This document shows positions 11,301 through 23,300 of a DNA stretch of 64,000 nt, one piece after another. The notes under the pieces are model-generated. The model was not told the DNA's origin, ran no database searches, and saw nothing but the letters and a program-made list of their open reading frames with translations. Made by a program: the position numbers and the translations under genes. How positions within the stretch are numbered: position 1 is the first letter of the stretch; each line of letters begins with the position of its first letter. This DNA is from Steromphala cineraria (taxonomy: Eukaryota; Mollusca; Gastropoda; Trochida; Trochidae). Location: NCBI GenBank assembly GCA_916613615.1, contig OU744721.1, forward strand, positions 74,157,060 to 74,221,059, written 5' to 3'.

Positions 11301-14300
11301 TGATTAAGCATTAAGGAGGTTGGACGCCTTTGTAACAATCAAACGGTCAGATTGTGATATTGAAAAGTTTATACTTTTTGTTTATTTTTCACTGACATTA
11401 TGAGGGCTAAAAATTGTAAAATAAAAATATAGTCGCAAAAAGCGACGACAAACGGATTCAGCCGTTTATGGTGATGATATGTATGACACATGAATATAAT
11501 ATGTATGATGTCAATAGTATCGGTCAGTTGGATTTTTAGACTCACAACGGCAGTGTAAGCAAGTCCACTAAACTCTTTCACTTGCAAACGTAAAAGCCAT
11601 ATTCAATAATTTGTGTATGTGCTTTGATAAACATAGATTTCAAATTCGAATCCAAAATCATAATACATAAAAAATATTTTATGCCAATTAAATGTAATGT
11701 GACCAAAAGATATTATACCTTGGATAAAATATAACAGGTTCGATCTGAAAAAGTTTGTTGCCTGAAGCGGGGTTTAAACACTGAAAGTGAAATGAAAAAA
11801 GAACTGGCTGATCTCTTTGAATCGGACAATCTAGTTAACACAAGCTGTTAGAATCGGTCAATCTGTTTAAAAGTAGCTGTAATGATTATGTACAAAAAGT
11901 TATACATTAAATTATTGATTTTTATGCTCATAATGTGTAAAATGCAATAAAAATAGAGCCATTGGCTCTGTAGCTCATCAGGCTTCATCATCAACTATGA
12001 TGTAGAGTGTGGCCAATGTGATTCCCCCTTTGTAGAGGCCATAGGGTCACCAATCATAAAATTAAGTATATAGCAGTGTATAAAATAGATTGGAAATCTA
12101 GCCTGTCCTGAAAATTCATTGGTCAATTCCTTTGGGAAATTTAAGAAAAAAATTGAAAAGTTACCAGTTCTGACCAAAAAGTTACCAGTCCTGACCAAAC
12201 AAATAACCAGTCCTGGCAAAAAGTAGCAAGTTCAAGGACTGGCTGACGGGCAATATTTTGAAACACTGTGTATAGGCGACAAGTTTCAGTTTTCTAGGCC
12301 TTATACTTCAGGAGAAGATGAAAATAGATTTGAAGGACGTTCCAGTTGCCTTTATTATTATAATAAAGCTACAATTCATCATCGTCACTAGTCAAGGAGT
12401 CTGTACACAAAGTTTCAGCTTTCTAGGCCTTATGCTTCTGGAAAAAAGATGAAAATAGGTTTTTAGGGTGTGGCCCCTGTGGCCTCTATTAGGGGTCACA
12501 GGGCCACTAAAGCTACAATTTATAATCCTCACTAGCCAAGGAGTCTGTACACACAGTTTCAGCTTTCTAGGCCTTATGGTTCTGGAGAAGAAGATGAAAA
12601 TAGGTTTTTAGGGCGTGGCCCCTGTGGCCCTTATTAGGGGTCACAGGGCCACCAAAGCTACAATTTATAATCCTCACTCTTCAAAGAGGCTATACACAAA
12701 GTATCAGCTTTCTAGACCTCATGGTTCTGGAGAAGAAAATGAAAATAGGCTTTAAGGGCGTGGCCCCTGTGGCCCTTATTAGGGGTCACAGGGCCACCAA
12801 AGCTACAATTTATAATCCTCACTCTTCAAAGAGGCTATACACAAAGTATCAGCTTTCTAGGCCTTATGGTTCTGGAGAAGAATATGAAAATAGGTGTTTA
12901 GGGCGTGGCCCATGTGGCCCTTATTAGGGGTCACAGGGCCACCAAAGCTACAATTTATAATCCTCACTAGCCAAGGAGTTTGTACACAAAGTTTCAGCTT
13001 TCTAGGCCTTATGGTTCTGGAGAAGAAGTCGAAATTCCACAAAGTTTACGGACGGACGGACGGACGGATGGACGGATGCATATGGACGGACGGACGGACC
13101 GCACCATGCCATGCCATAAGCCCATCGACGCCCGATTCAAAGAGATCAGCTAGTTCTTTTTTCATTGGCTGATTTCCGCGTATGCGTGACACGGACCAGG
13201 TGGGTTAGTAGCTAGACGAACGTGAGGACTTAGGGGACGTAAACATTACAACTAGTTTCAACTAGATTGGAGGAGAGGTCAAACTTTTAAAGGTCATCAT
13301 TTTAAAGTCACAATAAATTCAGATCATTCATTTACATTGAGCTAGTTTTAACTAGATTGACCTCTGCTCCTGACAGGGTGTGACTGTTCGCGAGTGATTT
13401 TATTCTCTTATCCTAAACACCTTGTCGATGTTTACCTCTCATGCAAAAATCATCAAATTCGTCGGTCTGGTCTTTGAGTTATCTGCCCTTGAATATTGCA
13501 ATTTTGAGCAAACTTTGAAAAATTCCAGAAAAAAAAAGCAAATTTTAATTTTAATAATTTGTAACAAACTTGTGAAAAATGTCTCAGCTACATTATGTGT
13601 AAGTTTCAGCCTCCTTGTATCAGTTGTTGCCGAGTGGTGCGATTTCAAATGTGCACGAGGTCGGTCTTTTGAAAAAATTGCAGAAAATTCAAGATGGCAG
13701 CCAAACCACGTAACCTATGAATTTGCTACGATAAATCTTTTGCAACATTTGTTATTGCGCATCTTTTAAAAAGTTGTTGGTCTCTTGGTACATTTTGAAA
13801 AAAAACATGTTAAAAGTCCCAACTTTGGGCCTTTCTGGGCCTTTTTATGTATGGGCCCAATTGGCTTATTGTCGCCTTTCCTCAACATGGTCTACCAGAC
13901 TGTGATTATAATGATTTAGTTTAATAACAAACAAGATGTGTTTGTGATACACGAATGCCCCCGGATGCATCCTGCTCGCTGTGTCAAGGTCAAGGTCACA
14001 AGGTCAAATGTCATGGTGTCATCTGAAAGGTCTCATCACAAGGGATCCATATGTCAAGTATCAAAGAGCTAGCTCTGACCAATCAAAAGTAATGACCAAG
14101 GTTAAAGTTTTTGTGGACAAACGGACGGACGGTCGGACGGACGGAAAAGGTCAAATATCATGGTGTCATCTGAAAGGTCTCATCACAAGGGATACACATG
14201 TCAAGTATCAAAGACCTAGCACTGACAGTATAGAAACTATAGCCAAGGTTAAAGTTTTCGGAAAAGGCTCGCTGTGTCAAGGTCAAGGTCAAGGTCAAAT

Positions 14301-17300
14301 GTCATGGTGTCATCTGAAAGGTCTCATCACAAGGGATCCATATGTCAAGTATCAACGACCTAGCTCTAACCAATCAAAAGTTATGACCAAGGTTAAAGTT
14401 TAAAATGCTCGCTGTGTCAAGGTCAAGGTCACAAGGTCAAATGTCATGGTGTCATCTGAAAGGTCTCATCACAAGGGATCCATATGTCAAGTATCAAAGA
14501 GCTAGCTCTGATCAATCAAAAGTTATGACCAAGGTTAAAGTTTAAAATGCTCGCTGTGTCAAGGTCAAGGTCACAAGGTCAAATGTCATGGTGTCATCTG
14601 AAAGGTCTCATCACAAGGGATCCATATGTCAAGTATCAAAGAGCTAGCTCTGACCAATTAAAAGTTATGACCAAGGTTAAAGTTTTTGTGGACAAACGGA
14701 CAGACGGACGGACGGACGGAAAAGGTCAAATATCATGGTGTCATCTGAAAGGTCTCATCACAAGGGATACACATGTCAAGTATCAAAGACCTAGCACTGA
14801 CAGTATAGAAACTATAGCCAAGGTTAAAATTTTCGGAAAAGGCTCGCTGTGTCAAGGTCAAGGTCACAAGGTCAAATGTCATGGTGTCATCTGAAAGGTC
14901 TCATCACAAGGGATCCATATGTCAAGTATCAAAGACCTAGCTCTGACCAATCAAAAGTTATGACCAAGGTTAAAGTTTGTGTGGACAAACGGACAGACAG
15001 ACAGACGGACGGACAGACGGACAGGTGAAAAACAATATACCCCCGGAATCTCCGATTCGGGGGCATAAAAATGACTGTTTTAAAACTGTATACATAAGTA
15101 TGTGTTTTATGATAAAATATATTTAATACTTAACCTTAAAAACATAATGAAATTATCTACAAAAGGATGACATGATTATCATTGATAAAGCTTATTCAAG
15201 TGTAGAATAAAACATGATCCGCGGGCATTATTGAAAAGTATGCCCGACGCCGATCGAAGATCCAAGTAGATCCAAATGTTTTCGGTTGTGAAACTCATCG
15301 CGCGAGCGCAGCCGTGTTACCGTATCTGCAGTGGCACTTGACTCGCCGCCGCCATCGGCTGAAATATTGCCAAAGCGGAGTAAACCAATAACTCAATCGC
15401 TCACTCACTTGACTCGCGTGATTTTCGCATTAGAATCTACTCAAAATCCCTAGATCGTCAAATATTTTTTAAGAAGGATACAGAAGTCTTCTTATTATAG
15501 GATTCCTAAAAATAAATGTAATGCTATAAAATATCAATCCGCACAAACTCAGACCTTTGTTATAAAAGCACCTGTCATTGAATTCCCTTCAGTCTGAGTC
15601 TTGCCTCTTAGTTTTTGGTTGAAGGTTATGTGTCGTAAGACCATCATTGTAGGTTTGTTTTCTTGTTCGGTTATGGAATCCGTAAGCCACGCACACACTT
15701 GAACTTGTGAAATTTGGTATTTTTTCAAACAGGAAAGTTAAGACACATAAACAAGGAAAGTGAATGCGAACCCAGGACCTCTATGTTGTCAGGCAGCTCC
15801 TGAACCATTTCATCTAACGAGGATCGATGTCAGTTGATGTACATTGTGTTGTGTCATGTCTGTATTATATTTTTACTTATAAATACATATCTATAGTGAG
15901 ATGAAATAGTTTTGTAATTAACGATCAAGTTTTTCGTTTTGAGAACCTCGAGCAGGAGTGTTTTGTAAAATACCTAAAAACTAAGTTTGGTCAGGACATA
16001 ATAATTTCATTAAATCTTAAAAGTTATTATTTGTCTATTTAGAAACTGAGTAGAAATCAGTGCAGGAGTGTAAGCCAAACCCAACTCGGACCTGGCCCCC
16101 GCGAATTTATTTGTAATAACCCCTCGGTACCGTATTCTTATTTACTACATATTGTGTCTCGACTCCATTATTTCCAGGAATGAAGAGTTCCTCGGACATT
16201 ATCAAATACATGAATATGAATCGTACATCCAGATGAATTAATAATGAACTGTTGTTTAATTACTGGATTACCTGAATCAAAATGTATTATCAACAGACAT
16301 AAACATTAAATTTTATGAAGCTGAGTTAATGTACAGCGCTGTTCTTAATTGGATTAGATGGGGCTAATATATAGAAACCATTATTTCAATCTGTTAATTA
16401 CATGTTTTTTAGCTTTTTGTTGTTTTACCATAGAGGGATTTTGATTTGATAGTTTGAATGTTGTATTAAAGGGTCACGAAAGTACTGTCAGCCAATGAAA
16501 TTTTGAAATATGTTTAAACGATATAATGTAAAAATCAACATGAGATGATGTTAAACTCCAAGAAAGGACACATTTGTGTTGAGCTCATACTAGTCGAAAA
16601 TGCCATAGCCAATCTGGCAGCGGTGACAAGATTATGTGTCATTCGATCAATGAAACAATAGGTAAATAAATGCATAACTACTTAAAAGGTGTATGATAAT
16701 ATTATAGTAATAGATGATCATAAAACACGGGTCATATTGTTCTCTGTTTGATACATATATTAGCTGTAACATGTCAACAATTATTACTTTATCTAACTTT
16801 TTGACGTGACAAAAACAAAAATTACTGTTTAATACCTGTTTTTATCTTTTTGCCTAAAACTGCCACTTCACACACATCTAATTCAGGTCTCTCATGCACG
16901 ATCACGACTGATTTGCCCTTGGGTTGGACTGAAATAAAAAGTACAGAGACAAAATAGATTAAAGCTGATCACAATATTATTTTGACTCGTCATTTTGGTG
17001 AGTTCAAAACTAATATTTAATTGTAACATTGAAACGATTTTTTAACGTTTCGAAAGAAATTTCTTTACTTCGTTCGCGAAAATAAATCTGTACAACCTTT
17101 GGGCCATATTTGCCGTAACGATGCTATTATGTCGGTCAACAGTCACCGAAAAATGTTCAATTATACCTCATATACCTCGTTATTCAAACAAATTTGTGGG
17201 ATTTGGAGTTGCTTGCAGTTTTCTGTGCAAGTCAGAGTATTATTTCTCAGCGTCAAAAATGGTGCCCGTAAAATTGAAAGATGGATTAACGTCACTCTTA

Positions 17301-20300
17301 TATATTACGTGTATCGATTAAAGTCAAGATCTAGACTCTTGGGTTTTATGTGATGGGTAGCTGAATGAAAATATAAGAGAAATCGGAATTCCTTTTGTCT
17401 TCCAACAGGATAAAATCCATATTTACACATTAAAAAACACGGACAAATTCAAACATCAAGCTGTAGTTGCCATGTTTGGGACAGTTACGTTATGTAAACG
17501 TTTCCCTTTAATTGCTCATATTCAATGTATGCCCTTTCAATTCGTTATATTTTGTAGCCATAAATATACTTACACAAAAAAAAGAAGACACAAACTAAGT
17601 CTTGTTGATTTGATATCACGCATATTCGTTGCGTATACACAAAATATAGAATAATTCTGTTCTGTCAAAACTAAGAATAATGGACTTTAGGAGACGGACG
17701 ATTTGATTGGTGGATAAAATCTTCCTCAGCTCCAGCGGTCAAAGGTTACCCTGACGGCTTGACTTCCGGGGTCTACTGTGATCTATAATCTGCGTAACTT
17801 AGTGAATTTTTATGAGATTGTTTCATAACCAACAGAGGATTTGAAAAAGTTGATGTTTCACCGAATTTCACAATATATATTTTGGCATAGTAGACTGACT
17901 GAGTTTGGGCTTTTTTAAAACAATTTGTAAATGAATCATCTCAATCTGTTCCAAGGTACATAAGTTTATGTCAAATAGTTAATAAAAACGGTTAATCTAA
18001 AGTTGTCCCATTTTTAATTGTGAATTACCTGGTGACGTATTCTACAATATATTCACAAATCCTTCCCGGTGACTACCTCCACAATATCTGCATAAATCCT
18101 ACCTGGTGATTCATCCATAAATTCTGTATAAATCCTGTATAAATCGTTCCCAGTGACTCATTTGTATAAATCCTTCTCGGTGACTCACTCCACAATATCT
18201 GAATAAATCCTACCCGGTGACTCACGCCTTGATATCTGTATAAATCCTACCCAGTGACTCACTCCTTGATATCTAAATAAATCCTACCCAGTGACTCACT
18301 CCACAATATCTATATACATCCTACCCGGTGACTCACTCCTTGATATCTGAATAAATCCTACCCAGTGACTCACTCCACAATATCTGTATAAATCCTTCCC
18401 GGTGACTCACTCAACAATATCTGAATAAATCCTACCCGGTGACTCACTCCACAATATCTTTATACATCCTACCCGGTGACTCACTCCAAGATATCTGTAT
18501 AAATCCTACCCGGTGACTCACTTCACAATATCTATAAACATCCTACCCGGTGACTCACTCCTTGATATCTGAATAAATCCTTCCCAGTGACTCACTCCAC
18601 AATATCTATAAACATCCTACCCGGTGACTCACTCAAAGATATCTGTATAAATAGTACCCGGTGATTCACTCCGCAATATCTATATAAATCCTTCCCGGTG
18701 ACTCACTCCTTGATATCTGTATAAATCCTACCTGGTGACTCACTCAAAGATATCCTTATACATCCTACCCGGTGCCTCACTCAAAGATATCTATATAAAT
18801 CCTTCCCGGTGACTCACTCAAAGATATCTGTATAAATCCTACCCGGTGACTCACTCCACAATATCTGAAAAAAATCCTACCCGGTGACTCACTCAAAGAT
18901 ATCTTTATACATTCTACCCGGTGACTCACTCCACAATGTCTGAATAAATCCTATCCGGTGACTCACTCCACAATATCTATATAAATCCTACCCGGTGACT
19001 CACTCAAATATATCTATATAAATCCTTCCCGGTGACTCACTCCTTGAATACTTTATACATCCTACCCGGTGACTCACTCCAAGATATCTGTATGAATCCT
19101 ACCAGGTGACTCACTCCAATATATCTATATAAATCCTTCCCAGTGACTCACTCCTTGATATCTGTATAAATCCTACCCGGTGACTCACTCCACAATATAT
19201 ATAAACATCCTACCAGGTGACTCACTCCACAATATCTGAATAAATCCTACCCGGTGACTCACTCAAAGATATCTATATACATTCTACCCGGTGACTCACT
19301 CAAAGATATCTTTATAAATCCTACCCCGTGACTCACTCAAAGGTATCTGTATGAATCCTACCCGGTGACTCACTCCACAATATCTGAATAAATCCTACCC
19401 GGTGACTCAATCCTTGATATCTGTATAAATCCTACCCGGTGACTCACTCCAAAATATCTATAAACATCCTACCCGGTGACTCACTCCACAATGTCTGAAT
19501 AAATCCTATCCGGTGACTCACTCCACAATATCTGAATAAATCCTACCCGGTGACTCACTCCACAATATCTGTACAAATCCTACCCGGTGACTCACTCAAA
19601 GATATCTATATACATCCTACCCGGTGACTCACTCCACAATATCTGTACAAATCCTACCTGGCGTTGCGGCAGTTTCGCACTCAATGAGTTGGGGAGCGTA
19701 ACATGTCTTTATGAGCACGGGCCCATTACATGGGACACCCTTCTTCACATCGCGTTCATTCACATCCATCTGTACCTTGATAGATAATGGGTATTTGCTT
19801 CTGCCTGCGGATGAAACATGCCAATAAAGTACTGATCAGTCAAGTAAAGGCGATTATGACAATACTTTACATAACTTCGGTTAAACACATAACCAAACAT
19901 CATCAAGCAAAACTTATTAGCGTGAGAAATGTTACTCACATGAATTTTCCCCGACTGCTATCACCACTGCATGTATCTGGTGGAGTCCACCGAGATCTAT
20001 CTTGATCCAAGGGAAGTCATCAGTTGGTTTTGTCTGGGCGCATAATGCCCCCCTCCATATCGTCCCGTCAACAGCAGTCCTGGAACGTGTACCGGCCCGC
20101 AATGAACTAAGCCTAACCGTCTTGTTGAAAGCTACATTGCCCCGCATACCTTTAACAAGAAACATGTAACAACAAAACACAAACTTTACAAATAGAGAAG
20201 ATCAAAATACTGATGAAATTCTTAAAATTCTTATACCGTATTATGACTTGCAGAGACTAATCTGTTTGATGTGGAAAGTTCTCAGATTGCAAGTTTACCC

Positions 20301-23300
20301 TTTAACTGATTGATAGCTTGCACAAGGCTGTGACTTAGACCATCGAATGCACATGTTCAAAACACCCATTATAAAAAAGCTAACCAATAGATATATATTA
20401 CCTATGCATAGCGCGGTTGGATTGCTCCATTTTCCATCTGGCATGCACTCTGTAGCTCGTTCTCCTAAAAGCTGATACTCTGAGGAACAGGACATAGTAA
20501 CAACAGCGCCCTGGACTCTTGTATATGAGCTCAGGTCTGGCATGAACACGTCTCGCACTGGTTTATATTTGTGAAACAGACGGGGGCAATCTGTAAACAA
20601 AACAACACAACAAACACCTTGAACATAGTCTCAACTCGTTATGAATGTGTTGAACGAAAATGTTCCGAGCCTTCTGTTTTGTTGTGGGAAGTATGGAGAC
20701 GAATAAGCTTGTTTATCATCTGTTGGATAACCCTGTACGCCTATATTTTCCGAGAATATGACTAAAACATGTTTTTGAACTTATGATGTCACCACCAGGG
20801 AAAGAGATAAATTGACATGTTTAACCCTTATAACTTTACTCCGAATATTTAGCAATGATAAAAAGCCGCAACATGTTGATCAAAATGCATTTAAATCATC
20901 ATGCAAAGACACTTGCGTAGCAGCTTCCAGTTGTAATAGTTTTTACAATGGCATTTGGAATGCTGGCTTAAGTGACCTGATTTCAAAATGTTTTTTACAA
21001 TAGCCTTAGGTATACCAGCTTAGTGGGTGTGACCGGATCTTAAATTGATTGACAAATATTTATTCAAAGGAAGAGATTAGGTACAAGTAATCCAACTAAA
21101 TGAACCCCTTTCCTAAATACAGGGTCTTACATTTAATATTGAAACGTAATAGATGTGTAAATACTTGGACATATAAAGGATGAAACGGGGATAAGGTACA
21201 TAAATGGAAGTGCTATAGGACCTAAGTTAAACAGTGTCAGTTATTGCAAGCATATTGTTGATCTAAAGAAAAGGTGATTGGGTTGATTGCAAAAACACAA
21301 TTACAGAGTAGCCGACTTCAGATAATAAGGTACATACGAGATATACGATATCTATCAACGAGTTTCATATAGTTTCGTTTTGCACTACAAATCTTTAATT
21401 ACCTGGTGCTCTAAATTTCCCCGAAATAAGGACCTCACACAATGAGAGATGAGGGGAAGATTGGCCAATATGCAACGCCTTCCCGAGATGACCAGCACAG
21501 TCAATCTCATTAAGTGTGCCGCAATGTTGCATCCTCCGTGTCTCACACACCTTATCAGCTGCTGTTGGAGTCGCCTCGATGTCCTCCAGAACGGTTATCC
21601 TTAGAGGAGCTGAACCTGTCGAGTATTGGTGCATTAGTGGTCTCCAACATGATCCATCAAACCGAATTTTATGTTAGGAAACGACCAGATGTGAAACACG
21701 TTTTTAAATCTACACTGACGGTTTTACACATAACATTATTGTTTCATTGACACTGTAAGTTGGGTTGCCTAGAAATTGCAACCTTAAAGTGAAAAGAAAC
21801 TGGAAATAAAAACAAAAAACTGGAAATAAAAACAAATACACCGTATCAAGATATGAATGTCTTTACAGCTCATCCGGAAAATGTATTCAAAAGAGTTTCC
21901 TTACAAGATTTCCCTTCAGGTACCAGATAAACTTTCTTCACTTCATAGTTGTTGCCAAGGTCCACCTTGATCCAAGGAGATTGGTCACGTGGCCCTGTAG
22001 TGGCACAGTTCCCATACTGCAATATGCCATCTACAACAAGTTCCGGTTTGGTTGTGGGAACCATAGAGCTCATTTCGGTCTGTTTTCGGTATGCAATATT
22101 TCCTTCCTTATCTGAAAGAAGCACCCTTTATCTATCAGAAATAAAAAGTTCACAATTTATGTCCGTTGATTGCGATAGGGTAAGACAACTGACAGGAAAT
22201 ATTTCCCTCAGTGGAAAAATTTTAAAATACAAATACGGGTTTTGAGTAAACACATAGTGGGACAGTATACGTTCATTGATAAATACGTACATTGCATTGA
22301 TAAACGAGTAGAGTGCAATTATGAACTAGGATTTTGAGTTACACATACGACACACTAATGTGCATGTGGAGTTCAATGATAACTGAATAGAATACAGTGA
22401 TTGTTACGGATATTGCAATAGTAGACAAGTGTTTGGCAGTAACAGGGAAATTTTCTCCGCCGCTCAAAATAACACGAATAAAACAAATGAATAGCTTTGC
22501 TGGAAGTATGCCGTTATGATACGTGAAAGGGATGTGGTAGCCATGAAAATGTCTACAGTGACACAATTGAATCCATCGGGAGGACTGTTCCATGTACACT
22601 GTATGTACACTGTTTGTAAACATATAAAGTCAAACTTCGTGCAATGGTTAATGAAACGTAATGTAAACAAGAAAATTAAAGTTGTCAAATTGGAGACCTT
22701 GAAAGTTCAAGGTCAAAATATTCGACTTGTCTCTGCGTATCCCTGATTTAAGCTGTCATCAAAAAGAAAAAGATTCAAGTGCAGTAAAAGATATATTTCC
22801 TTGAAATACAGTCAAGGTCTCCAAAATTAACAGGTTTTGATGAAATCCGCAAAAGAAAACTATCACCAAGTTTTGAGACATTCGGTACCTGAGTCGTGCA
22901 AAATCGTGTGACCTTGAAATTAAGGTAACAGGCACCGAGTAAAATCGACTGGTGTCTGCTTAGAAACCGAAACGTAGCTACTTTCTACAGTTAAGAGATT
23001 AATCACCATAAATCTCCTTGATTTCTTGATATTAATTTTCTAACATCTAAACTTCCTGTCAAACAACTCAAAAACGATGCAGAAATGACCAAGTACAATG
23101 AAATGATATATTCATGAAATAAACATGTCCTCACATATGCAGAAAGGCGACCGGTCCCGCCACTTCCCGTCTGTCAGGCACACTGTAGTTTCTATACCCA
23201 GTATCTGCATCCCCGAGAGACAGGACATGTTCACCACTGTTCCCACTGACCGATCGTGTGTGGATAGAACAGGTCCAGATACTACAAAGCTGCTCTTGAC

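Larger units (their letters stand above)
11133..16835. other. 5.7-kb repeat-filled intron between FTP 4 and sushi 4
   Basis: It is made largely of transposable elements: the (ACGG)n element, a nested hAT MITE, the CTAGTTTTAACTAG family, the Helentron-like element and a SINE relic. From about 15420 to 16835 I see only unannotated AT-rich sequence. Each other FTP-CCP intron is 1.1 kb or shorter. Confidence 0.55.

Noticed and set aside
13981..14894. Long open frames with repeated peptide segments (QGQMSWCHLKGLITRDPYVK)
   Set aside because: They come from tandem units of the Helentron-like element whose lengths happen to keep the frame. No start context, splice sites or domain.
18027..19657. CRISPR array
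   Set aside because: Units are contiguous with no unique spacers, sequence varies throughout the unit, and the DNA is eukaryotic. It is a minisatellite.
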